This document shows, in pieces, positions 8,863-17,757 of a stretch of 64,000 nucleotides of DNA. The position numbers were made by a program, and so were the translations under genes. The number at the start of each line of letters is the position of its first letter. The stretch's first letter is position 1. The DNA is from Lachnospiraceae bacterium (GTDB lineage: Bacteria > Bacillota > Clostridia > Lachnospirales > Lachnospiraceae). The notes under the pieces are model-generated. The model saw only the letters and a list, made by a program, of their open reading frames with translations. It had not been told where the DNA came from and did no database searches. The stretch covers positions 248,001 through 312,000 of the forward strand of contig CAJTCV010000002.1 in the NCBI GenBank assembly GCA_910574805.1. Direction: 5' to 3'.

Positions 8863-9812
8863 CAGACAGGAAAGAACCATTGGTGATACTGACCGGCCCT
8901 ACGGCAGTGGGCAAGACAAAGCTCTCCATCGCCCTGGCGAAGGCTGTGGGCGGGGAGATCATATCGGCGGATTCCATGCAGGTATACAGGCATATGGACA
9001 TCGGTTCTGCGAAGATCCGGCCGGAAGAGATGCAGGGCGTCCCGCACTATCTGGTGGATGTGCTGGAGCCATGGGAGGAATTTCATGTGGTCCGCTTTCA
9101 GCAGATGGCAAAAGAAGCCATGAAGGAGATCCGGGGCCGCGGTCATATCCCGCTTCTGGTGGGAGGCACCGGCTTCTATATCCAGGCCATTGCAGGGGAT
9201 GTGGACTTTACAGAAAATGAGGCCAGCCCGTACCGGCAGGAGCTGGAGCGGCTGGCAGCCGAACAGGGGGCGCAGGCGCTCCATGAAGAGCTTCGGAAGG
9301 TGGATGAAGCTTCGGCCGATGCCATCCATGCACACAATGTAAAGCGGGTCATCCGCGCGCTGGAGTTCCACCGGATGACCGGCCGGAAGATATCCGAACA
9401 CAACGAAGAGCAGAGGAAAAAAGAATCTCCCTATCACTGCGCATATTTTGTCCTGAACGATGACCGGGACAGACTCTACGCCCGTATTGAACAGCGGATC
9501 GACGAGATGCTTGGGGAGGGGCTTCTGGAGGAAGTGATCCAGCTGAAGGAGATGGGACTGCAAAGAGGCATGGTGTCCATGCAGGGTCTGGGTTATAAAG
9601 AGCTGCTGGCATATCTGGACGGGGAGTGTACTCTCGCAGAGGCAGTGGAGATACTGAAGAGAGATACCCGCCATTTTGCCAAGCGGCAGCTTACCTGGTT
9701 CCGGCGGGAGCCGGACGTGATCTGGCTGAACAAGAAGGAATACGGGTATGATGAGGAAAAGATTCTGGCAGCCATGCTGGATATATTGAGAGAGAAGGAA
9801 ATAATCAGATGA
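8859..9812 (+). CDS. miaA: tRNA dimethylallyltransferase MiaA
   Basis: MiaA transfers the dimethylallyl group from DMAPP to N6 of A37 in tRNAs that read UNN codons. The protein has 317 residues, with a P-loop GPTAVGKT (13-20) near the N-terminus and the family motif ISADSMQVYRHMDIGSAK. Translational coupling to mutL is likely from the 4-bp ATGA overlap. The 3' end overlaps the next gene in the same way. The mutS-mutL-miaA order is common in Firmicutes. Confidence 0.98.
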   Translation: MTDRKEPLVILTGPTAVGKTKLSIALAKAVGGEIISADSMQVYRHMDIGSAKIRPEEMQGVPHYLVDVLEPWEEFHVVRFQQMAKEAMKEIRGRGHIPLLVGGTGFYIQAIAGDVDFTENEASPYRQELERLAAEQGAQALHEELRKVDEASADAIHAHNVKRVIRALEFHRMTGRKISEHNEEQRKKESPYHCAYFVLNDDRDRLYARIEQRIDEMLGEGLLEEVIQLKEMGLQRGMVSMQGLGYKELLAYLDGECTLAEAVEILKRDTRHFAKRQLTWFRREPDVIWLNKKEYGYDEEKILAAMLDILREKEIIR

Positions 9813-11101
9813 ATCTGGAAAGGATGTATGAATGCATGGGCATCTGCAGGGAGGTTCATGCATACGGACAGAAGATCGAAAAAGAATTGAGCGCACGTTT
9901 TGAGGCGATTGATGAAGCGGCGGAATATAATCAGCTGAAGGTGCTCCATGCCATGCAGAAATGCCGGGTCAGTGACGTGCATTTTGCCGGCAGCAGCGGA
10001 TACGGCTACAACGATCTGGGAAGGGATACGCTGGAGGCTGTCTATGCGGAGGTTTTTCACACGGAATCGGCGCTGGTCCGTCCGCAGATCACCTGCGGGA
10101 CCCATGCGCTGGCGGTGGCTCTGGCGGCGAACCTGCGTCCGGGGGACGAGCTGCTGGCCATATCCGGAAAGCCCTATGATACGCTGGAGGAGGTCATCGG
10201 CATCCGGCCTTCAAACGGGAGCCTTATGGAATACGGGATCACCTACCGGCAGGTGGATCTGAAGCCGGATGACAGCTTTGATCTGGAGGGGATCCGGGCA
10301 TCCATGAATGAACATACGAAGCTGGTCCATATCCAGCGTTCCAAAGGGTATCAGACCAGGAGGACCCTGTCGGTGGAGGGCATCGGGAAAGCCGTCGCTT
10401 TTGTAAAATCCATCAATCCCGATGTGATCTGTATGGTGGACAACTGCTACGGGGAATTTGTGGAGCGGATCGAACCCACAGATGTGGGAGCGGATCTGTG
10501 CGTGGGATCCCTCATCAAAAATCCGGGGGGCGGACTTGCGCCCACGGGGGGTTACATCGTCGGAAAACATGCATATGTGGAAAACTGTGCGTACCGTCTC
10601 ACGTCTCCGGGACTTGGAAAAGAGGTGGGCGCCACCATGGGGCTTAACCAGTCCTTTTATCAGGGATTTTTCCTTGCGCCTACCGTGACGGCAGGTGCGC
10701 TGAAGGGTGCGGTCTTCGCCGCGAATCTCTATGAGCGTCTGGGCTTTGATGTCCTGCCGGACGGACAGGAGAGCCGTCATGATATTATCCAGGCGATCAC
10801 CTTCGGGACTCCGGAGGGTGTGATCGAATTCTGCAGGGGTATCCAGGCCGCGGCCCCGGTGGACAGTTATGTGGAGCCGGAGCCCTGGGCCATGCCGGGG
10901 TATGACAGCGACGTGATCATGGCGGCCGGCGCTTTTGTACAGGGGTCCTCCATTGAACTGAGTGCGGACGGGCCCGTCAAGCCGCCTTATGCGGTCTATT
11001 TTCAGGGCGGACTGACCTGGGAGCATGCGAAATTCGGGATTCTCATGTCCCTGCAGAAGCTTACGGACGCGGGGCTTGCGAAGCTGCCGGCGGATGAATA
11101 A
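9809..11101 (+). CDS. Methionine gamma-lyase family protein (YnbB-like, PLP-dependent)
   Basis: This 430-residue fold-type I PLP enzyme belongs to the family once called aluminium resistance protein and resembles Bacillus YnbB. The PLP-binding part is seen as CMVDNCYGEF followed by the probable Schiff-base lysine in GSLIKNPGGG. Members are predicted C-S lyases, but the true substrate is not settled. It overlaps miaA by 4 bp. Proximity to miaA is also known from Bacillus, where ynbB lies close by. Confidence 0.9.
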   Translation: MNLERMYECMGICREVHAYGQKIEKELSARFEAIDEAAEYNQLKVLHAMQKCRVSDVHFAGSSGYGYNDLGRDTLEAVYAEVFHTESALVRPQITCGTHALAVALAANLRPGDELLAISGKPYDTLEEVIGIRPSNGSLMEYGITYRQVDLKPDDSFDLEGIRASMNEHTKLVHIQRSKGYQTRRTLSVEGIGKAVAFVKSINPDVICMVDNCYGEFVERIEPTDVGADLCVGSLIKNPGGGLAPTGGYIVGKHAYVENCAYRLTSPGLGKEVGATMGLNQSFYQGFFLAPTVTAGALKGAVFAANLYERLGFDVLPDGQESRHDIIQAITFGTPEGVIEFCRGIQAAAPVDSYVEPEPWAMPGYDSDVIMAAGAFVQGSSIELSADGPVKPPYAVYFQGGLTWEHAKFGILMSLQKLTDAGLAKLPADE

Positions 11102-11125
11102 AGGGACCTGCGGGTACAGGGAAGG

Positions 11126-12397
11126 ATGGAGATGAGAAAGACGAATCGGAAGAGAGTGATCGTGGTGGGAGGCGGTGCTTCCGGACTTATGGCGGCGATC
11201 ACGGCAGCCAGACAGGGAGCACAGGTAGTCCTGACAGAAAAAAACAGACAGGCAGGGAATAAGCTTCTGGTCACCGGTAACGGACGGTGCAACTTTTCCA
11301 ACCGGGATCAGAGGCTCATTCACTACCGGAGCGGGCATCCGGAGCGGGTACAGGCGGTGCTGGAGGCATTTTCCATGGAAGACACGGTGGCTTTTTTTGA
11401 AAATCTGGGGATCTTCGTAAAGGACCGCCGCGGATACCTGTATCCCAACAGCGGACAGGCGTCTTCCATCGTGGATGTTCTGCGTTTGGAGGTGCAGAGG
11501 CTTGCCGGCGAGCGCCGGATCAAAGAGGCTTACAATACAGAAGTCCTGGGAATAGAGAAGGCGGGGAATGTCTTTCTTGTGCGGACAGAGGGGTGGACCT
11601 ACGAAGGAGATGCGGTCATTCTGGCCTGCGGTTCCGAGGCGGCTCCGAAGACCGGCTCCACCGGAGACGGATACCGGTTTGCCGGAAGCCTGGGACATCA
11701 GGTGATCCCGCCGCTGCCGGCCCTGACCGGGCTGTATGCCGGAGAGAACGACCGGGGAACGCTGGCGGGGATCCGCATGGATGCGAAGGTGACGCTCCGG
11801 ATCGACGGCTCTGTATGTACGGAGGAAGAGGGCGAGGTGCAGTTCGCTTCCTACGGGCTTTCCGGCATCCCGGTCTTTCAGGTGAGCCGGTATGTATCCC
11901 GGGCGCTGGAGGCGGGAAGCAAATGTACCGTGGAGCTGGATCTTTGTCCCGGGTATACACTGCAGGAGCTGACAGCACTCCTGATCAAAAAGGAAGCATA
12001 CACAGGAGCGCGTAAGGGTACGAATATCCTGCTGGGCATGTATCCGGAGAAGCTGTCCCGGGTGCTGCTGGAGCGTGCGGGCATTTCCCTGAAAAAGAGC
12101 CGAAAGGAATGGAGGGAGGCGGACGTAAGACGTCTGTCCGAACAGATGAAAAAGCTTTCCTTCCATATCTTCGGATGCCGTGGCTATGAGCAGGCGCAGG
12201 TGTGCACCGGCGGCGTGCCGTTGTCGGAGCTTACAGGCAGTTCCATGGAATCTGCGCTGGTTCCGGGGCTGTATCTTGCCGGAGAGCTTCTGGATGTGGA
12301 CGGAGCCTGCGGCGGCTACAACCTGCAGTGGGCGTGGAGCAGCGGGTATCTGGCAGGCGTGCATGCAGCCGGGCGGCAGAATGAGGAGCAGAAATAA
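11126..12397 (+). CDS. BaiN/RdsA-family NAD(P)/FAD-dependent oxidoreductase (HI0933-like)
   Basis: A 423-residue flavoprotein. The N-terminal Rossmann dinucleotide-binding motif is VIVVGGGASGLMAA (11-24), followed by KLLVTGNGRCNFSN, typical of HI0933/YhiN proteins. Near the C-terminus, GAYDL-like motifs are replaced by DGACGGYNLQWAWSSG, which closes the FAD site in this family. BaiN from a Lachnospiraceae species has been linked to bile-acid reduction, but most family members have no assigned substrate. The ATG start follows GGGAAGGATGGAG. Confidence 0.9.
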   Translation: MEMRKTNRKRVIVVGGGASGLMAAITAARQGAQVVLTEKNRQAGNKLLVTGNGRCNFSNRDQRLIHYRSGHPERVQAVLEAFSMEDTVAFFENLGIFVKDRRGYLYPNSGQASSIVDVLRLEVQRLAGERRIKEAYNTEVLGIEKAGNVFLVRTEGWTYEGDAVILACGSEAAPKTGSTGDGYRFAGSLGHQVIPPLPALTGLYAGENDRGTLAGIRMDAKVTLRIDGSVCTEEEGEVQFASYGLSGIPVFQVSRYVSRALEAGSKCTVELDLCPGYTLQELTALLIKKEAYTGARKGTNILLGMYPEKLSRVLLERAGISLKKSRKEWREADVRRLSEQMKKLSFHIFGCRGYEQAQVCTGGVPLSELTGSSMESALVPGLYLAGELLDVDGACGGYNLQWAWSSGYLAGVHAAGRQNEEQK

Positions 12398-12439
12398 TTT
12401 TATGAAAAATTTACCAACACAGGTATGGAGTATGATATA

Positions 12440-14059
12440 ATGAGTGTTAGAATCCAGCAACTGAAGCTGCCGGTCACACATACAGAGCAGGAACTGAGAG
12501 ACCGGATCATCCGGACGCTGCGGATCCGTCCGGAAGAGCTGATTCGGTATGAGATCGTCCGGAGATCCCTGGATGCCCGGAAAGAGGAGCTTCGGTATGT
12601 CTATTTGATCGATGCGGACGTAAAAAGAGAGGCTGCTGTCCTGAAAAAGTGCCGCGGCAGTGCGGAAAAAGCGAAAAGAGTCCGGTATCGGTTCCCGGAG
12701 CCGGGAACCGGAAGACTGTCGCACCGTCCGGTTATCGTCGGTACGGGCCCGGCGGGGCTTTTCTGCGGACTGATGCTTGCCAGGGCAGGATATGCGCCGG
12801 TCCTTCTGGAACGCGGCCAGCGTGCAGAAGAGCGCGTGGAAACCGTGGACCGGTTCTGGAGGCTGGGGATCCTCGATCCGCAGTCCAATGTACAGTTCGG
12901 GGAAGGCGGCGCAGGGACCTTTTCGGACGGCAAGCTGAATACGCTGGTGAAGGATCCGGCAGGCAGGAACCGGAAGGTGCTGGAGCTCTTCGTGGAGGCC
13001 GGCGCGCCGAAGGAGATCCTGTATGAGCAGAAGCCCCATCTGGGGACGGATCTTCTGGTGGGTATTGTCCGCTGTATGCGGGAAGAGATCGTCAGACTGG
13101 GAGGGGATATCCGGTTTGGCTGCCGGATGACGGATCTGGTCCTGGAGAGCGGCGCTGTCCGGGGGATCGTCACTCGAAGCGGAGGCCGGGAGCCGGAGGT
13201 GCTGAAGGCGGAGCAGGTGGTGCTTGCCATCGGCCACAGCGCCAGAGATACGTTTGCGGTGCTGAAGGAACGCGGTGTACCCATGCAGCCGAAGGCATTC
13301 GCGGTGGGAGTCCGCGTGGAGCATCCCCAGGAGATGATCAACAGAAGTCAGTACGGGGAGGGGTATCCCAGGGTCCTGCCTCCTGCCTCCTACAAAGTGA
13401 CCCGCAGACTGGAGGACGGAAGGGGAGTATATTCTTTCTGTATGTGTCCCGGAGGCTATGTGGTCAATGCTTCTTCTGAGAAAGGCATGCTGGCAGTCAA
13501 CGGGATGAGCTATCAGGCAAGGGACGGCAGGAACGCCAACAGCGCCATGATTGTCACGGTGACGCCGGCGGATTACGGCGGGACAGACGTTCTGGCCGGA
13601 GTGGAATTTCAGAGAAAGCTGGAGCGGGCGGCCTATGAGCTGGGTGGGGGCAGGATCCCGGTGCAGACCTTTGGAGATTTCTGTGCAGACCGTGCCTCTG
13701 TGAGACTTGGGGATATCAGTCCCTGTATAAAAGGCGCTTATGAACTGACCAGTGTACGGGCGATCTTTCCACCGGAACTTTCCCGGGCTCTGGAGGAAGG
13801 GCTCCGGGGCTGCGGCCGTCTGATCCCGGGATTTGCAGGTCCGGACGCCGTTCTCTCCGGTGTGGAGAGCAGGACGTCCTCACCGGTGCGGATCCTGAGA
13901 AACGAAGAGCTGGAAAGCGGGATTTCCGGTCTCTATCCCTGCGGAGAGGGTGCCGGTTATGCAGGAGGCATCACTTCTGCTGCCATGGACGGATTAAAGA
14001 TCGCAGAAGCGATTGCAAAAAAATATGCACCGTGTTATGATATAACGAATAGCGTTTGA
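12440..14059 (+). CDS. FAD-dependent dehydrogenase (COG2509 type)
   Basis: A flavoprotein of 539 residues from the chosen ATG; five more residues are possible from an ATG at 12425. The start at 12440 gives MSVRIQQLKLP, which fits the conserved N-terminus, and has GGAG 9 nt upstream. An N-terminal RNA-binding-like alpha/beta domain (to about 85) precedes a Rossmann FAD motif VIVGTGPAGLFCGLMLA, then QFGEGGAGTFSDGKL. The C-terminus holds CGEGAGYAGGITSAAMDG. The function is unknown. It follows another flavoprotein gene within 43 bp. Confidence 0.88.
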   Translation: MSVRIQQLKLPVTHTEQELRDRIIRTLRIRPEELIRYEIVRRSLDARKEELRYVYLIDADVKREAAVLKKCRGSAEKAKRVRYRFPEPGTGRLSHRPVIVGTGPAGLFCGLMLARAGYAPVLLERGQRAEERVETVDRFWRLGILDPQSNVQFGEGGAGTFSDGKLNTLVKDPAGRNRKVLELFVEAGAPKEILYEQKPHLGTDLLVGIVRCMREEIVRLGGDIRFGCRMTDLVLESGAVRGIVTRSGGREPEVLKAEQVVLAIGHSARDTFAVLKERGVPMQPKAFAVGVRVEHPQEMINRSQYGEGYPRVLPPASYKVTRRLEDGRGVYSFCMCPGGYVVNASSEKGMLAVNGMSYQARDGRNANSAMIVTVTPADYGGTDVLAGVEFQRKLERAAYELGGGRIPVQTFGDFCADRASVRLGDISPCIKGAYELTSVRAIFPPELSRALEEGLRGCGRLIPGFAGPDAVLSGVESRTSSPVRILRNEELESGISGLYPCGEGAGYAGGITSAAMDGLKIAEAIAKKYAPCYDITNSV

Positions 14060-14081
14060 AACATGAAGGAGCATATTTTTT

Positions 14082-14336
14082 ATGAGAGGAAATAAAAACG
14101 GCTGGACTCTGCTCCTGCTCATTCTGGCAGGGATCGTGCTGGGTGGATTTGTCGGCAGTCTGACCGCCGGTGTATCGGGACTTGACTGGCTCAATTACGG
14201 GCAGTCCTTCGGCCTGGAAAGCCCTGTGGTCCTGTCGCTGGGACTTCTGGTCCTGACCTTCGGCCTCACCATCAAGATCACTGTTGCAGGTATCATGGGG
14301 ATCATTCTTGCGATCATTATTTATCGCTGGATATAG
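14082..14336 (+). CDS. DUF4321 domain-containing small membrane protein
   Basis: An 84-residue protein made mostly of two transmembrane segments: residues about 8-30 with GIVLGGFVGSL, and about 52-82. It matches the DUF4321 family, widespread in Clostridia next to radC or mre genes and without known function. GAAGGAG precedes the start. The position just upstream of radC and the mre operon suggests a housekeeping envelope role (inference). Confidence 0.85.
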   Translation: MRGNKNGWTLLLLILAGIVLGGFVGSLTAGVSGLDWLNYGQSFGLESPVVLSLGLLVLTFGLTIKITVAGIMGIILAIIIYRWI

Positions 14337-14410
14337 AATGCATAAAAAGAAAATACTAAAGAGGATAACTGACGGGGTATCTGGAGAGATGAAACGGAGG
14401 TTATCATATC

Positions 14411-15100
14411 ATGAACGAGAATTTCAACCGTCTGCCAAAGGAAGAACGGCCGTATGAGCGGTGCATGCGTCACGGAGCGCAGCAGCTGAGCAACCGGGAG
14501 CTCCTGGCGGTCCTTTTAAGGACCGGGGCCAGAGGACGTACGGTGCTGGAGCTGGCCGGAGATCTCCTGAAGCTGTCGCCGGAGAAGGAGGGCTTTACCG
14601 GACTTCGCAGAAGGAGCCTGGAGGAGCTGTCAGCGGTCCATGGGATCGGAAAGGTGAAAGCGGTCCAGATCCAGTGCATTCTGGAGCTTGCCAGAAGGAT
14701 GGCGAGGGAGGAAGCGGGAAAAGGAGTCCGTTTCAGGACGCCGGCGGCCATTGCGGAATATTATATGGAAGATCTGCGGCACAGGGAACAGGAGGTACTG
14801 CTGGTCCTGATGCTGAACCAGAAGGGGAGGCTCCTGAGAGAGCGGTACATGTTCAAGGGAACGGTCAATACCTCCGTGATCTCCCCGAGAGAGATCTTCC
14901 TGGAGGCATTGTCCGCCCGGGCGGTCCAGATCATTCTGCTGCACAACCATCCCAGCGGGGATGTACAGCCCAGCAGGGAAGATATGGCGGTGACCAGAAG
15001 GATCCGGGATGCAGGAGAGATGCTGGGGATCCGGCTGGCAGACCATATCATCATAGGTGAACGCGCTTATATCAGTTTTCGGGAAGAAAACTATCTGTAG
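14411..15100 (+). CDS. radC: RadC-family JAB-domain protein
   Basis: A 229-residue protein of the RadC family. An N-terminal helix-hairpin-helix region (LSAVHGIGKVKAVQI) precedes a JAB/MPN domain with the metal motif H178-N-H180-x10-D191. RadC was named for DNA repair, but its biochemical role is unproven. A ribosome site ACGGAGG lies upstream. In many Firmicutes radC sits directly before mreB, as here. Confidence 0.95.
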   Translation: MNENFNRLPKEERPYERCMRHGAQQLSNRELLAVLLRTGARGRTVLELAGDLLKLSPEKEGFTGLRRRSLEELSAVHGIGKVKAVQIQCILELARRMAREEAGKGVRFRTPAAIAEYYMEDLRHREQEVLLVLMLNQKGRLLRERYMFKGTVNTSVISPREIFLEALSARAVQIILLHNHPSGDVQPSREDMAVTRRIRDAGEMLGIRLADHIIIGERAYISFREENYL

Positions 15101-15138
15101 TCATTTTGGATATCAAGAGAGAAAGAGGGAAAAATACC

Positions 15139-16146
15139 ATGAACAATCATAGTTTTGGCTGCGATTTCGGATCCTATCATCTGAAGATCTTCCATAAGGA
15201 CGCTGATGCCTATCTGCTTCAGCATAATATGGTGGCAGTACAGGATAAGAAAGGGATGCTTGCCTACGGAGACGAGGCCTATGCCATGTATGAAAAGGCA
15301 CCGTCCAATATCCAGGTGACCAGTCCCATGTCCTACGGTAATCTGGCCAGCATCAGCAATATGCAGGCATTTTTAAAATGTCTTCTGGAAGCAAATATCA
15401 AGGGACAGTTAAAAGGCGCCGAATATTTTGTCGCACTGCCCACGGACATGCAGGAGCGTATCTTCACCACATTGATTCAGGATTCCAGCATGAAGCCCAA
15501 AAGCGTCTACCTGGTGGATAAGCCGGTGGCGGCGGGGCTGGGGCTTGGCATCAACGTCAAGGAAGCCCAGGGAGTCATGATCGTGGATATCGGAGCGGAG
15601 ACCACGGAAATATCAGTCCTGTCCCTGGGCGGGATCGTTATCAGCCGGCTGATCCAGAACGGCGGCCGGTCCATCGATGATGCGATCCAGAGCGCCATCC
15701 GCAAGGAATACAACTTCTTCATCGGAAGCAAGACGGCGGAGCTCATCAAGAAAGAACTGGCCTATGCGCTGGAACCGGAGCAGGTATCCATGCAGATCTG
15801 CGGCCGCAATATGGTAGTAGGGCTTCCGCAGATGATGGAGATTACCTCTGAATTTGTCTATGACGCGATTCAGGAGCAGCTCAGTGTTATCATGGATGCG
15901 GTAAAGACGATTCTGGAGCGGACGCCTCCGGAGCTGGGCGTGGATATCATCAGGAACGGCATCTATTTAACCGGCGGTTCTGCCAGGATCCACAAGCTGG
16001 ACCTTCTGCTGGAACAAAAATCAGGTATCCGGGTTACCGTGGATGAGGAGCCGGAGATGAGCGTTGCAAGAGGTCTTGCAAGAGTCATGAGCGACAGGGA
16101 GTTCCGGCCTCTGGCATTTGTCACAAAAGAGCAGAAATATGAATAA
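15139..16146 (+). CDS. mreB: Rod shape-determining protein MreB
   Basis: A bacterial actin of 335 residues that guides elongation-specific wall synthesis. Actin-type motifs are visible: phosphate 1 CDFGSYHLK, phosphate 2 VDIGAETTEISV and the adenosine motif YLTGGSARIHKLD. The ATG at 15139 is chosen because AGAGGGA lies 8-10 nt upstream and the protein then begins at the usual distance from phosphate 1. A TTG at 15106 would add 11 unlikely residues. The phosphate-1 loop departs from the usual DLGTANTL. Identity is supported by mreC and mreD following. Confidence 0.92.
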   Translation: MNNHSFGCDFGSYHLKIFHKDADAYLLQHNMVAVQDKKGMLAYGDEAYAMYEKAPSNIQVTSPMSYGNLASISNMQAFLKCLLEANIKGQLKGAEYFVALPTDMQERIFTTLIQDSSMKPKSVYLVDKPVAAGLGLGINVKEAQGVMIVDIGAETTEISVLSLGGIVISRLIQNGGRSIDDAIQSAIRKEYNFFIGSKTAELIKKELAYALEPEQVSMQICGRNMVVGLPQMMEITSEFVYDAIQEQLSVIMDAVKTILERTPPELGVDIIRNGIYLTGGSARIHKLDLLLEQKSGIRVTVDEEPEMSVARGLARVMSDREFRPLAFVTKEQKYE

Positions 16147-16164
16147 CGGCGGGAGCTGTGCCAG

Positions 16165-17226
16165 ATGAGACGAAGAGAACGATTTACGATCCCTGGAAAA
16201 TATATACTGTTTGTGCTGACCGTCCTCTGCGTGGGGACCATGTCCCTGTCTTTTCTGACGGATTTTGACGGGGGAGCCCTGAATGTGGTGTCCGGTTATG
16301 TACTGGTTCCGGTCCAGCGGGGGATCAACGCCGCCGGGGGCTGGCTCCGCAGCAGAGTGGAGAATCTGGAAGACCTGACGGCGGTCAAGGGCGAGAATGA
16401 GCTGCTGAGGGAACAGATCGCGGAGCTGACCATGGAAAACAATTCGCTTATGCAGGAGCGCTACGAATTGGAAGAGCTGCGGAAACTGTATGAGCTGGAT
16501 GCGGAATATCAGAGTCTGGACAAGATCGCAGCCAATGTCATCGGAAAGGATACCGGGAACTGGTTCAATATGTTCATCATTGACAAGGGCTCCAACGACG
16601 GGATTCAGGTGGATATGAACGTGATCGCCGGAGGCGGGCTGGTGGGGATCATCACAAAGACCGGTCCGGACTGGGCGCAGGTGCGTTCTATTATCGATGA
16701 CATGAGCAATGTAAGTGCCATGGTTCTGAAAAATTCGGATCTATGCTATGTACGCGGAGACCTGCAGATGATGACAGAGGGGACGCTGCAGCTCAACGAG
16801 CTTCGGGACCTGTCCGATGTGGTGGAGCCCGGAGACAAGGTGGTGACTTCTCATGTGAGCGCCAAATTTCACAAGGGCATCCTGATCGGATATGTAAATG
16901 AAGTCACCATGGATGCCAATAATATGACGAAATCCGGCAGTCTGACGCCGGCAGTGGATTTTGAACATCTGAATACGGTGCTGGTGATCACGGATCTGAA
17001 GCAGCAGGTGGATGAGGAAGAGGCGGATTCGTCGGCCGGCGATCCGGATACCGGAAATATGCCGGAGCACTCGTCGGACGCCAGCCCGGAGGCAGAAGAG
17101 CCGGCAGGCGGAGAGGAAGAGCCGGAGGGGGAAGGAGCCGGGGCGTCGGAAGACGAAACGGCCGGGACCGCACAGCCGGAAGACACAGAAGCCGGGGCTG
17201 CACAGCCGGAAGCTCCGGCGGAATGA
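16165..17226 (+). CDS. mreC: Rod shape-determining protein MreC
   Basis: A 353-residue single-pass membrane protein that scaffolds PBP2 and MreB. A transmembrane segment (about 12-32), a coiled coil (about 65-105, NELLREQIAELTMENNSLMQERYELEEL) and the beta-barrel domain to about 280 follow in order. The last roughly 65 residues are an acidic, Ala/Pro/Glu-rich tail with imperfect TAQPED/AAQPEA repeats. That tail is longer than in classical MreC and probably disordered. Confidence 0.96.
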   Translation: MRRRERFTIPGKYILFVLTVLCVGTMSLSFLTDFDGGALNVVSGYVLVPVQRGINAAGGWLRSRVENLEDLTAVKGENELLREQIAELTMENNSLMQERYELEELRKLYELDAEYQSLDKIAANVIGKDTGNWFNMFIIDKGSNDGIQVDMNVIAGGGLVGIITKTGPDWAQVRSIIDDMSNVSAMVLKNSDLCYVRGDLQMMTEGTLQLNELRDLSDVVEPGDKVVTSHVSAKFHKGILIGYVNEVTMDANNMTKSGSLTPAVDFEHLNTVLVITDLKQQVDEEEADSSAGDPDTGNMPEHSSDASPEAEEPAGGEEEPEGEGAGASEDETAGTAQPEDTEAGAAQPEAPAE

Positions 17227-17250
17227 CAGAAATGGAAAGGAGTCTGCTGC

Positions 17251-17745
17251 ATGAAGCGTAAGATCGTCATCACATTGATTATCCTGGTCTGCTTTCTGCT
17301 GCAGAGCACTGTATTTAAAGAGCTGGCCCTGGGTTCCATAAGCCCAAATCTGATGATCATCGTCACCTCGTCCTTCGGCTTTATGCGCGGAAAAAAGGAA
17401 GGACTCTGGGTGGGGTTTATCTGCGGGCTTCTGGAAGATATTTTTTTCGGAAGACTTCTTGGGATGCATGCCATGATCTATATGTACATCGGCTATGCCA
17501 ACGGCTGTTTTAACCATATCTTTTATGAAGAAGATATTAAGCTTCCGATCTTTCTGATCTCTGCAAGCGAGCTGGTCTACGGCCTTGGGACTTACGTGAT
17601 CATGTTTATGATGCGGAGCCGTTTTGCATTCACCTATTATATGATCAGGATCATTTTTCCCGAACTTTTATATACGATTGTTGTGACACTGGTCTTTTAC
17701 CGTCTGATGTATTCCATTGATCGGAGGATGGAGGACCCCACATAA
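17251..17745 (+). CDS. mreD: Rod shape-determining protein MreD
   Basis: A 164-residue integral membrane protein with about five hydrophobic segments and the motif SPNLMIIVTSSFGFMRGKKEGLWVG typical of MreD. It works with MreC and PBP2/RodA in lateral wall growth. Its stop codon overlaps the AAGGAG ribosome site of the next gene. Confidence 0.94.
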   Translation: MKRKIVITLIILVCFLLQSTVFKELALGSISPNLMIIVTSSFGFMRGKKEGLWVGFICGLLEDIFFGRLLGMHAMIYMYIGYANGCFNHIFYEEDIKLPIFLISASELVYGLGTYVIMFMMRSRFAFTYYMIRIIFPELLYTIVVTLVFYRLMYSIDRRMEDPT

Positions 17746-17757
17746 GGAGTTGATGGA

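Noticed and set aside
12436-12441. TATAAT overlapping the start of the COG2509 flavoprotein gene
   Set aside because: The only -35 candidate (TTACCA) has a 19-bp spacer and the start point would lie inside the gene, so I treat it as chance.
10211-13324. Minus-strand open frame of 1037 codons
   Set aside because: It lies opposite three well-identified genes, has no family resemblance, and is rich in His, Arg, Leu and Pro, as expected from the complement of GC-rich coding DNA.
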